From the NCBI GenBank assembly GCA_023228995.1, contig JALOAD010000015.1, forward strand, positions 1-64,000: a stretch of 64,000 nucleotides of DNA, given 5' to 3'. Numbering within the stretch: position 1 is the first letter of the stretch; each line of letters starts with the position of its first letter. The DNA comes from Candidatus Muiribacterium halophilum. Lineage in GTDB: Bacteria > Muiribacteriota > Muiribacteriia > Muiribacteriales > Muiribacteriaceae. Both the position numbers and the translations under genes were made by a program. The notes beneath the pieces were generated by a model. The model was not told where the DNA came from. It did not search any database and worked only from the letters and a program-made list of their open reading frames with translations. Of the stretch, positions 8,787 through 17,630 are shown piece after piece.

Positions 8787-9617
8787 ATGATTAGATTTTC
8801 ATCGTTTTCAGGACAATTTTATGAAGATACAGAATATAAATTAAAAAAACAGGTCTCAGACCTGTTTTTTGATTTTAAAACAAATGAAAAAAGAAAAGTA
8901 CATGGTATAATTGCACCTCATGCTGGATATATATTTTCAGGCAAAGTCGCAAGTGCTACTTTTTCTAAAATCAATATAGAGCTATATAATAACCCTTTAT
9001 TTGTGCTTCTAGGACCGAATCATTCAGGAAAAGGTAGTGCTGTTTCTGTATCAGATGCTGAAAGTTGGCACAATCCTCTTGGAATAGTTAATATAAATAA
9101 AAAAATAATAGAATTATTAAAAAAAGATAGCTTTTTTGATATAGAACCATTAGCTCATAAATTCGAACATTCTCTTGAAGTTCAAATACCGTTTATTCAA
9201 CATATAATGAAAAATAAAAATTTTGAAATCTTGCCTATTACTTTAGCTTTATACAAATTTAGTGAATTAAAAAATTTTAGTGACCGGTTAAATAAAGCTC
9301 TGCTTTCGCATTCAGGTGATATAATTTATATAATATCAACTGATTTCTCTCATTATGTAAGTCAAGAGGAAGCTTTATTAAAAGATAATATTGCCATTGA
9401 AAACATTTTAAACAAAAACAGTGAAAAACTTTTTAATGATGTTTTAGAACACGATATTTCAATGTGTGGAATTTCTCCTGTAACAGCTTATTTAAATATA
9501 ATAGAAGATAATAAAAAAATATATGGAGAAAAAATTATTTACCAAACTTCAGGTGATATTATGCCGATGAATGAAGTTGTTGGATATGCAGGAATTGTAT
9601 TTTATAGAGAGGATTAA
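8787..9617 (+). CDS. amrB: MEMO1 family protein (AmmeMemoRadiSam system protein B)
   Basis: A 276-residue MEMO-family protein. The metal-type site residues are visible: PHAGY (His45), GPNHSG (His79) and MCGISP (Cys227), plus the conserved EHSLEVQIPF and STDFSHY segments. In most bacteria the family is encoded near AMMECR1 and a radical-SAM protein; neither is present here, and the biochemical role is unsettled. The ATG follows AAGGAAAT with good spacing. The N-terminus is real, since SxxSGQFY is a family signature, so the strong inverted repeat at 8844-8870 lies inside the gene (residues 20-28). Confidence 0.85.
   Translation: MIRFSSFSGQFYEDTEYKLKKQVSDLFFDFKTNEKRKVHGIIAPHAGYIFSGKVASATFSKINIELYNNPLFVLLGPNHSGKGSAVSVSDAESWHNPLGIVNINKKIIELLKKDSFFDIEPLAHKFEHSLEVQIPFIQHIMKNKNFEILPITLALYKFSELKNFSDRLNKALLSHSGDIIYIISTDFSHYVSQEEALLKDNIAIENILNKNSEKLFNDVLEHDISMCGISPVTAYLNIIEDNKKIYGEKIIYQTSGDIMPMNEVVGYAGIVFYRED
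8844..8870. terminator. Terminator-like perfect inverted repeat inside the MEMO gene
   Basis: Thirteen bases (six A, then CAGGTCT) are mirrored exactly by AGACCTG plus six T around one central base. A hairpin with a GACCTG stem followed by six U is the classic form of an intrinsic terminator, and the A-run makes it work in both directions. It lies 57 bp inside the coding region, so it may act as an attenuator or polarity element. Confidence 0.6.
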
Positions 9618-9620
9618 ACA

Positions 9621-10820
9621 ATGAAAAAAATTTCACTTCTTATAGTTTCTATTATTTTTTGTATAACAGTGTTTTCTGATACTTACAACTTTGAGGATAA
9701 AGGTAAAAATTTATTTGACGATGCTGTTTCAAATTATAAAAACAAAAATCTATATCAATCAAAAGATTTATTTAAACAAATAATATCTGAAGTCCCTGAC
9801 TCTGATTTTGCAAGACAAAGTTATTTTTATCTTGGTAAAATAAATAATGAACTTTCAAAAGAACTTGAAAAAGAAAGTATTGAATATTTTTCAAAAACAA
9901 GTCTTATATACAGCAAAAATGATGTTGGTCTTGAAGCTCTTCTTGAAAATGCTAAATTATATAAAGAAAACAATAATATAGAAGAACTTGGAAGAGTTTA
10001 TAATAAAATAATATCTGAATTTCCTTCTCATTATAAAAGTGAAAATATATATTTTTTATATTTTGATTATTTAACATTTTTTGAAGAAAAAGAAAATTTA
10101 TTTTTTAAATATATTGATAATTTCAATGAATCTTTAAGAGCTTCAGCATTTTATTCAAAAATGTTTGAAAATTATGTTCTTACTGGTTCAACAAAAAAAG
10201 CTGAAAGAATATTTGATTATACAGAAAAAGAAAATATATCTAAAAAAACATTAGAAACTTATTATACCAATACAAAAGAATTAAAAAAACTTTATCAATT
10301 AATTAAAGATAATGACAAAAAAGTTCTGGATTTCAATAAAAGACTCTATAATATAAATGAAATTGAAAAAACTTATGAAAAAGTAATTTCTAATGATAAT
10401 GATACTGCTCTTTTGTTTGAATTTGTAGATTTTTTAATTGCTAATAATAATTACGATAAAGCTTCAGAAGTAATAGAAAAAAATATGTATTCGGTTAACG
10501 AAGAACAAAGACCGGCTTTTATGCTTAAAGTTGGAATAATACAAAATAAAGCAAAATACTATATGTCTGAAGATGGAAAAACTTATGTCAAAGATGTAAG
10601 TGATATAATTAAAGCAAAAACTAAATTTGAAGAAATTATAATTGAACATAAAAACAGTGAAATTATTCCACAAACTTTATATGAAATAATACTTATAGAA
10701 AAAGATCATCTTTTTAATTGGAATAATCTTAAAGAAAAAGCCCAGATTCTTATAAAAGATTATTCAGAATCTATACAAGCAAAACAAGCGAAAAATATAC
10801 TTAAAAAATATAGATTATAG
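9621..10820 (+). CDS. Exported TPR-repeat protein
   Basis: A 399-residue protein with a signal peptide (MKK, a hydrophobic run, likely cleavage near residue 19). Helical tetratricopeptide-like repeats follow, clearest at residues 20-160 (DDAVSNYKNKNLYQSKDLF, ARQSYFYLGKI) and 295-395. It resembles YbgF/BamD-type periplasmic TPR proteins in layout, but no specific family was recognised. It starts 3 bp after the MEMO gene, so it is probably co-transcribed. Its stop overlaps the convergent HD-GYP gene by 6 bp, leaving no room for a terminator. Confidence 0.65.
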   Translation: MKKISLLIVSIIFCITVFSDTYNFEDKGKNLFDDAVSNYKNKNLYQSKDLFKQIISEVPDSDFARQSYFYLGKINNELSKELEKESIEYFSKTSLIYSKNDVGLEALLENAKLYKENNNIEELGRVYNKIISEFPSHYKSENIYFLYFDYLTFFEEKENLFFKYIDNFNESLRASAFYSKMFENYVLTGSTKKAERIFDYTEKENISKKTLETYYTNTKELKKLYQLIKDNDKKVLDFNKRLYNINEIEKTYEKVISNDNDTALLFEFVDFLIANNNYDKASEVIEKNMYSVNEEQRPAFMLKVGIIQNKAKYYMSEDGKTYVKDVSDIIKAKTKFEEIIIEHKNSEIIPQTLYEIILIEKDHLFNWNNLKEKAQILIKDYSESIQAKQAKNILKKYRL

Positions 10821-12839
10821 AGTTTTTCCTATTTTTTCAAGTATCATTTCTTTGTCAAATGGCTTTACAATATAATCTTTTACCATTCCACTCTGAATAG
10901 CTCTAACAACTGAAGACTGTTCTCTTTTAGCTGTTATCATCATAATAGGTATATTAATTTTATGTAATTTAAGTTGTTCAATAACTTCAAATCCATCCAT
11001 TATAGGCATCATTATATCTAAAAGTATAAGATCAGGTCTTTCATTTCTTTCTTTTATTAGTTCAATTGCTTCTGAACCATTTGATGCAGTAATTATTTCA
11101 ATATTTTCAAATGAATTTTCTATAAGTTTTGTAGCAATAAGTCTAATTTCAGGACTATCATCTACAATAAGTATTTTTTTTGGTTCTGGTCCTAAATCTG
11201 AAAGATTTTCATCAATATTATTTACATAAAAATCATAAAGAGTTTTTACATAACTTTGATCAAATTTAGCTTTATCTTTTTTCATTATTGAATTAAAGAC
11301 ATGATTAATAGAATAACCACCTCTATATACTCTACTTGATTCCATTGCCTGAAAAACATCAGCAATTCCAACTATTCTAGAATATTTTGGAACTTGTATT
11401 CCTTTTTTATTCTTAGGATAACCACTTCCATCAATTCTTTCATGATGTTGATAAGAAATATAAGCGATATTGCCTTTAAATTTTGACATTTCTGATAAAG
11501 TATCTACTCCAAAAATTGTATGTTTTTGAATATCAAAAAGATCGTTGAATTCTAGTTTTTGAGGATTATTCCAAACAAGATCCCTTACCTTTACCATGCC
11601 AATATCATGTAATAATGAGCCTATTGCAAGTTCCATAAGTTCATCTTCTGGCATTTTGCTTAAATGACCAATAAGTACTGACATATAAGATACATTTATT
11701 GAATGAGATATAACATAATTATTTAAAGTATTGAATTCTGCAAGTCTAACTGCTGCAATTGGATCAATTAAAACTTGAGATACTATTTTATTTGCTATTT
11801 GAATTATAGATTGTGAATCTATTGCAAGATTTGCTCTTGCATTTTTTAATAATGATTCGGTTGAATCTACACTTTGCTCATATTCTTTTTTAAACAATTC
11901 AACTGAGGGAGCCTCATATTCTATTTTTGTAAAACCTGTCTCAATAAAATCAGTTTTGCTTGTTAATTTTTTTTGAAGACCATCTTCATCAATATTTTTA
12001 AAATCATTTATAACTGGTGTATTTATTTTTATTGATAAAAGTTCAGATTTTGCATCTTTTACTTCAATTTTTTTTTCAACTTTAATTACTTTTTTGGTTT
12101 CTGGTATTTTAACTTTTACATTTTCAGTATTACCTGCAATATCAAGTTTTTTCATTAATGTTACTAAATGAGTATTTAATTTTGCATCATTTTCTGAAAG
12201 TATTTTAAAACAGATTTTTTGTATATTTTCTTTATCATAATCAAGCATTATATTATATATTTCATTATTCGTATAATTATCATTATTTTTCATTGAATAT
12301 ATAAGAGGAGTTATAATATCATCTTCTTTTTTAAGCTTTTTTATAAATTTAAGTATTTTATTTTTAATATCGCTATTTGATTGTTTAGAATATAAAGCTA
12401 AAAAATCAAGTGGTGATTTTTCAGTTAAGTCAGCTTTTACAATTATATCTAGTACCTGTGAAAGCACTTTTTCGTTTTCTATAGTGTTTATCTTATCAAA
12501 AAGAGCATTTCTTATATCATTATTTTGTATATTTTCTTCAACTGTCTTTAAAAGATTAAGTATTTCCTGATAAGAAATTTCATTAATACTTTCAATTTTT
12601 TCTAATATAGGGCTAATATCCTCATCACCATCTTCATTTTCTTCTTCTATTATATCTTCGTCTTCAGATTCTTCATCCTCAAGAACAGAAACCATACGAA
12701 TATTTCTTGAATCAAGTTTTTTTATATAATCATCTGTCAATGTAATTCCAGCATCTAAAAGTATTTCTTTGTTTTTATCAAAAACAGGTCTTCCTAAAAC
12801 CATTCCTGGTTTTAATGCTCGAACTGATATTGTTTTCAT
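10815..12839 (-). CDS. HD-GYP domain phosphodiesterase with C-terminal receiver domain
   Basis: A 674-residue soluble signalling protein. Residues 1-52 resemble the DUF3391-like domain often found before HD-GYP. An acidic stretch and a helical region run to about 345. The HD-GYP domain follows (His411-Asp412, HHE at 465-467, GYP at 473-475), with the full motif expected for c-di-GMP hydrolysis. A receiver domain fills 555-674 with phospho-acceptor Asp608. A C-terminal receiver is less common than an N-terminal one. It overlaps the upstream phosphatase gene by 4 bp (ATGA) and is the last gene of the operon starting at 20343. Confidence 0.88.
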   Translation of the reverse strand: MKTISVRALKPGMVLGRPVFDKNKEILLDAGITLTDDYIKKLDSRNIRMVSVLEDEESEDEDIIEEENEDGDEDISPILEKIESINEISYQEILNLLKTVEENIQNNDIRNALFDKINTIENEKVLSQVLDIIVKADLTEKSPLDFLALYSKQSNSDIKNKILKFIKKLKKEDDIITPLIYSMKNNDNYTNNEIYNIMLDYDKENIQKICFKILSENDAKLNTHLVTLMKKLDIAGNTENVKVKIPETKKVIKVEKKIEVKDAKSELLSIKINTPVINDFKNIDEDGLQKKLTSKTDFIETGFTKIEYEAPSVELFKKEYEQSVDSTESLLKNARANLAIDSQSIIQIANKIVSQVLIDPIAAVRLAEFNTLNNYVISHSINVSYMSVLIGHLSKMPEDELMELAIGSLLHDIGMVKVRDLVWNNPQKLEFNDLFDIQKHTIFGVDTLSEMSKFKGNIAYISYQHHERIDGSGYPKNKKGIQVPKYSRIVGIADVFQAMESSRVYRGGYSINHVFNSIMKKDKAKFDQSYVKTLYDFYVNNIDENLSDLGPEPKKILIVDDSPEIRLIATKLIENSFENIEIITASNGSEAIELIKERNERPDLILLDIMMPIMDGFEVIEQLKLHKINIPIMMITAKREQSSVVRAIQSGMVKDYIVKPFDKEMILEKIGKTL

Positions 12840-15037
12840 AAACTTAAACCTCTAAAATATTTTGTTATTTCAACCTTATTACCTAAACTATTATACTTTA
12901 ACTTATCAACTATAGAAGTTACAAGTATTATTCCACGACCATTCTCCTCTAAAAGCCGTGATTCATAGTCTGGCATAGAAGAATTTCTAAATCCTTCACC
13001 TTGATCTTCAACACATAATTTTATCTTTGATTTAGAAATATAATAATCAATAAATATTTTTTTATCATTATTATACTTATTACCATGTTTTGCAGCATTA
13101 ATAAGAATCTCGCTAAATGCGAGTTTTACATCAAATATTTCATCATCAACTATATCAAGTTCTTCAAGTAGTTTTACAATATTATCAACAAAATTGTTAA
13201 TTTCCTCAATATCACTTGATATTTCAACACTTTTTTCAACTTTGAAGTATTTTTTATCATTCTTTTTTATAACAATAAGGGTCGTATCATCATGCTGTGG
13301 AGCATTTTCTGTAAATTCCTCTATGCTTTTTAAAATATTTCTATGTATAATAGGAGCAGTGTTCTTTGCATTTTTTATAATAATATCATGAAATCTTTCA
13401 AAACCATATTCTTCTCTTTCATTATTCATAGCTTCATTTATTCCATCTGTATAAAGAATTATTATATCATCTTTTTCTATCTTAACTGATCTATTAGGAT
13501 ATTTAACTCCTTCCATTATTCCTATAGGAAGTGCATCTGCCTCAAATTCTATTATTTTTTTTTCTTTTGCTTTATATATAATTGTTGGAAGATGTCCAGC
13601 ATTAGAAAAATACATCTTATTTTTTAAACAATCAAAATAACATGCAAAAAAAGTTATAAATTTCCCTTCATATATATCACCAGCAACAAGATTATTAAGA
13701 TTTGTTAAAAGCTCTCCTGCTTCGCTACAATTTTTTATTTCAACTTTTAACATACTTCTAACCATTGACATAAGTATAGCTGCTGCAATACCTTTGCCAG
13801 AAACATCTCCTAATATTGTCCAAAAACTATTTTCACTTAGTTTATAAAAATCATAATAATCTCCACCTACTTGTTTTGCCGGTAAACTTGTAGCAACAAT
13901 ATCATAATCATTTATAACCGGAGGGTTTTTAGGAAGAAGACTTATTTGAATATCACGAGCTAATTCAAGATCTCTTTCAATTTTTTGTTTTTCAACATAT
14001 TGATTGTAAAGAGCAATATTTTGAAGAGAAAATCCAGCTTGCTGAACAAGTGAAGAAAATATCTTTTCATCCTGTTCTGAATATGGTTTATTAGTCTTTC
14101 TTTCTCCAAGAAGTATAACAGCATATAATTTTTCATTATACATAAGAGGTGCTGCAAATGCAGAATTTATACCAAATTGTTTTGATAAATTCTCTTCTTC
14201 GATTTCTTTTTGATTAATTATTTCATTACTATTATCAAAATTATGAAAAAAATCAAAAACAGGATAATTTCTACCAGTTTTTTTGTTATCTGTAGAAATT
14301 ATAAGTTCAAGATGATGATTTGATCTATCATATTTAAATATAAAAGCTTTCTCAACACCAAAAGCTCTAATACTCATTTCTTGAAGAATTTTAAAAAGAT
14401 CTTTTTCATCAAATATTGTACTTACTTTTTTTACAAATTCATATACAATTAAAAGTTCATCATAAAGGTCTTTAGTTTCTGACATCTTTATCTCTAAATT
14501 ATCACTTTTTTCAATAAGCTGTTTATATATCTTTTTTTTAGCAAAAAACACAGCCAGTATATTAGAGGTTATATTTATAATATTTGATATTTTAGGAGTA
14601 ATCTCGAAATCTTTAAATACAAGTACAAGAAAACCTTCAAATTCACTTTCTACAATTAAAGGAGCAACAACATAATAAGAATCATCGACCTGATATACTG
14701 TCTGTTTTCCTTCTTTTTTTACCCAAGCAAGTATATTATCTTTTTTTAGAATTGAAATATCATCATTGTTTTTTGAAAACATGTTTCTATCCATTATAAT
14801 ATTATTTTCACTATCTGTAATAAAAGAAGAATCAGCTTCAAGATAATCATGTATTGTATCAAGAATAATATTTAATGTAGCCTCTATATCAATAGATCTT
14901 GTGATCTTTTCAAAAAAACTTTTAATAAATTCATCAAATCCAGTTTTTTCAGCCTTAAAACTATTATATTCTTGAATATCATCATCAATCTCATCAAATA
15001 CAAGATCGTCTATCAATTGGTCAAATTCATCTATCAT
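12836..15037 (-). CDS. GAF-GAF-SpoIIE phosphatase with C-terminal RsbW-like ATPase domain
   Basis: A 733-residue cytoplasmic regulator. GAF-like domains lie at about 45-165 and 205-345, joined by a coiled coil. A PP2C/SpoIIE phosphatase domain spans about 365-592 (VGGDYYD, GDVSGKG, HDDTT supply metal-binding Asp). An anti-sigma type HATPase is at 605-733 (SEILINAAKHG N-box, DQGEGF, ENGRGI). It thus fuses a phosphatase for STAS anti-anti-sigma proteins with an opposing RsbW-like kinase or binding domain. STAS partners are encoded at 20464-21139 and elsewhere. It starts 2 bp after the HDOD gene. Confidence 0.87.
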   Translation of the reverse strand: MIDEFDQLIDDLVFDEIDDDIQEYNSFKAEKTGFDEFIKSFFEKITRSIDIEATLNIILDTIHDYLEADSSFITDSENNIIMDRNMFSKNNDDISILKKDNILAWVKKEGKQTVYQVDDSYYVVAPLIVESEFEGFLVLVFKDFEITPKISNIINITSNILAVFFAKKKIYKQLIEKSDNLEIKMSETKDLYDELLIVYEFVKKVSTIFDEKDLFKILQEMSIRAFGVEKAFIFKYDRSNHHLELIISTDNKKTGRNYPVFDFFHNFDNSNEIINQKEIEEENLSKQFGINSAFAAPLMYNEKLYAVILLGERKTNKPYSEQDEKIFSSLVQQAGFSLQNIALYNQYVEKQKIERDLELARDIQISLLPKNPPVINDYDIVATSLPAKQVGGDYYDFYKLSENSFWTILGDVSGKGIAAAILMSMVRSMLKVEIKNCSEAGELLTNLNNLVAGDIYEGKFITFFACYFDCLKNKMYFSNAGHLPTIIYKAKEKKIIEFEADALPIGIMEGVKYPNRSVKIEKDDIIILYTDGINEAMNNEREEYGFERFHDIIIKNAKNTAPIIHRNILKSIEEFTENAPQHDDTTLIVIKKNDKKYFKVEKSVEISSDIEEINNFVDNIVKLLEELDIVDDEIFDVKLAFSEILINAAKHGNKYNNDKKIFIDYYISKSKIKLCVEDQGEGFRNSSMPDYESRLLEENGRGIILVTSIVDKLKYNSLGNKVEITKYFRGLSL

Positions 15038-15039
15038 TT

Positions 15040-15900
15040 TTATTCCTCTACTAATTTAAGAAAATCATCAACTTTTTTTAATTCTAAATCAAGTTCTTTA
15101 GATATATGTTTTATCTGGTCTTTTTCAATATTAAGTATTATAAATGGTTCTTTTCTAAGCTTTGGTATTACAGAATCTCCGTCAAAACCAAAGTGTTTAA
15201 GTTTGCATACAAGATCTGCAATATAAATTATTGAAGTTTCTTTTTTACTTTCTCCATAAGCATATTGAGGCTGATGATGAAAACCAATTACATTTCCTAA
15301 TTTTGATGGAAGTTTCCATATTTCTGCCATTTTTTTACCTATCATAGCATGATCGGTTCCAAAAATTTCTTTTTCAGCAATCTCAATTGGAATATTTCTA
15401 CTTGAAGCTTCTTTTATACATTTTATAAAATCATCATGAAAATACTGATCAAGAATTATAAGACCAATATCATGAATAAGACCAGATACAAAAAAATCCT
15501 CAGCTTCATTTGCCATTTTTGCATGTTTTGCAACAACACCTGTAGCTACAGCAACTCCAACTGAATGTTTCCACAAAGTTCTTCTATCAAAATCAGCATC
15601 TGCTTTATTAAAAAGCTCACATATTGATACAGACAATGCTAAATTTTTAACAGCATTGAATCCCAATATAACAACAGCTTCTCTGATTTTTTTAACAGTT
15701 CTTGGAAAACCATAATAGGCTGAATTAACAAGTTTTAAAGTTTTAGAAGTCAATGCTTGATCCTGTGATATTATTTTATTAAGATCATTTGCTGTAGTAT
15801 TTTCTGAATTAGCCATTTCAAGAACTTTTGCCACAATTGTAGGTAATGTTGGCAATTCATCTATTATTTGAAGTTGTTTTAAAATATCATTATAACTCAT
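15040..15900 (-). CDS. HDOD domain signalling protein
   Basis: A 286-residue single-domain HDOD protein, recognised from the start LPTLPTIVAKVLEMAN, DLNKIISQDQALTSKTLKLVNSAYYG, and later SGLIHDIGLIILDQYF. HDOD domains are catalytically inactive HD relatives found with two-component and c-di-GMP pathways. Its ATG overlaps the adenine-deaminase stop as TAATG, with GAGG inside the upstream gene as ribosome site. It leads the three signalling genes of the operon. Confidence 0.85.
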   Translation of the reverse strand: MSYNDILKQLQIIDELPTLPTIVAKVLEMANSENTTANDLNKIISQDQALTSKTLKLVNSAYYGFPRTVKKIREAVVILGFNAVKNLALSVSICELFNKADADFDRRTLWKHSVGVAVATGVVAKHAKMANEAEDFFVSGLIHDIGLIILDQYFHDDFIKCIKEASSRNIPIEIAEKEIFGTDHAMIGKKMAEIWKLPSKLGNVIGFHHQPQYAYGESKKETSIIYIADLVCKLKHFGFDGDSVIPKLRKEPFIILNIEKDQIKHISKELDLELKKVDDFLKLVEE

Positions 15901-17615
15901 TATAACTCCTCAACTAAATCTATAAATTTAAACTTTGTAACATCAACTAATCCTTTATCTGTGAGCTTTATATCGGGAATCACTGGAAGTGCTAAAAAAG
16001 CCATAGTTATAAAAGGATCTTTTAAGCTAACTCCAAGTTCTTTACATATAGAGTGAAGTGATTTAATCTTCTCAGATACTTTTTCAAGACTCCACAAACT
16101 CATAAGACCAGCAATAGGCAATGGAAGAACATCAAGAACTTTACCATCGCATACAACAGCTTGTCCACCATTATTTTCTTTAATAATTTCTGCACATTTT
16201 ATAATATCTTTATCATTTGTACCAATTACATTTATATTATGAGAATCATGACTTACACTAGTACCAATTGCACCTTTTTTTAAACCCAAACCCTTTACAA
16301 AACCTGTTCCAATATTTCCAGTCCCATTATGTCTTTCAAAAACACAAAATTTAAGAATATCATTTTCAACATCACTTTGAGCATATTTGTTTTTTATAAG
16401 AGGTTTTACTTTTATTCTTTTGGTTATTATCTGTGACGGAATTATTTCAATTACATTAATTATTGACTTATTATTAACTTTTATTTTTATTTTTTCAGGT
16501 TCTATAATAGTATTAATAGATGAAAAAACAGATTCATCTACAATATCAATGTTTTCAAAAATTGCTTTACCGTTTTGTGCTACAAGTTTTCCATCCTTAT
16601 ATACTTCTTTTATAATCATTTTTGAAAAATCTTCTATAACAAGCATATCAGCTTTATAACCTGGAGCAATAGAGCCAAGTTCTTTAAGACCAAAATATTC
16701 AGCTGCATTTTTACTTGCAAGTCTTACGGCTCTTACAATATTTCCCTGCTCAATCACAAGCATTTTTACCATATTATCAATATGACCTTCTTGTATAAGA
16801 TCATCAGGATGCCTGTCATCTGTTGAAAAAAAACAAAATCTTTCATTGAATTTATTTAAAAGCGGCATAAGATCAAGAAGGTTTTTTGTAGCAGAACCTT
16901 CTCTTATCATAATATACATACCCATTCTAAGTTTTTCTAAAGCTTCTTCAACTGTTGTGCATTCATGTTCTGATGTAACTCCAGCAGCCCTATAAGCACA
17001 TAAATTCATTCCAGTAACCATAGGAGCATGACCATCTATAATTTTATCATGAAACATTTCTAATTTATCCATAACATCATCACAAGTATTTATAACACCA
17101 GGATAATTCATAAATTCACCTAGCCCAAGAACATTAGGATTATCGTGATATTTTGACAATTTTTCTGCTGAAAGCACAGCTCCTGAAGTCTCAAGATTAG
17201 TTGAAGGAACACATGAAGGAAGCATTATAAAAATATTAAGAGGAATTTTATCAACAAACGATAATATATAATCAATGCCTTTAAGACCTTTGACATTAGC
17301 TATTTCATGAGGATCTGCTATTACTGTAGTTGTTCCTCTAGGTACAATAGCTTTTGCAAATTCAGAAGGACTAACCATAGAACTCTCAATATGGACATGA
17401 CCATCAATAAATCCAGGTGAAAGATATTTCCCTTTGCAGTCTTTTTCGATAATCCCTTTATATCCTGGAACTATTCCTGCAATATAACCATCACAAACAG
17501 CAACATCTGTAATATATATTTCTCCTGAAAGTGTATTTATAAGATTTACATTTTTAAGGACAAGATCTGCCTTTTCTTTACCTGATGCAACTCTTATAAG
17601 TCTTCTTTTATTCAT
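15900..17615 (-). CDS. ade: Adenine deaminase
   Basis: A 571-residue amidohydrolase-superfamily enzyme converting adenine to hypoxanthine and ammonia. The N-terminal strand domain, the metal motif HVH (His73, His75) in DGHVHIESSM, PHEIANVKG, GLGEFMNYPGV, DGHAP and FSTDDRHPDDL all match Ade. The C-terminal third with GTSVSHDSHN and GGQAVV is also typical, and length fits. It is the third of three consecutive amidohydrolase genes, and a TAATG overlap ties it to HDOD. Ribosome site GAGG. It likely feeds purine salvage or nitrogen recovery. Confidence 0.93.
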   Translation of the reverse strand: MNKRRLIRVASGKEKADLVLKNVNLINTLSGEIYITDVAVCDGYIAGIVPGYKGIIEKDCKGKYLSPGFIDGHVHIESSMVSPSEFAKAIVPRGTTTVIADPHEIANVKGLKGIDYILSFVDKIPLNIFIMLPSCVPSTNLETSGAVLSAEKLSKYHDNPNVLGLGEFMNYPGVINTCDDVMDKLEMFHDKIIDGHAPMVTGMNLCAYRAAGVTSEHECTTVEEALEKLRMGMYIMIREGSATKNLLDLMPLLNKFNERFCFFSTDDRHPDDLIQEGHIDNMVKMLVIEQGNIVRAVRLASKNAAEYFGLKELGSIAPGYKADMLVIEDFSKMIIKEVYKDGKLVAQNGKAIFENIDIVDESVFSSINTIIEPEKIKIKVNNKSIINVIEIIPSQIITKRIKVKPLIKNKYAQSDVENDILKFCVFERHNGTGNIGTGFVKGLGLKKGAIGTSVSHDSHNINVIGTNDKDIIKCAEIIKENNGGQAVVCDGKVLDVLPLPIAGLMSLWSLEKVSEKIKSLHSICKELGVSLKDPFITMAFLALPVIPDIKLTDKGLVDVTKFKFIDLVEEL

Positions 17616-17630
17616 TTTTTCCTCTAATTA

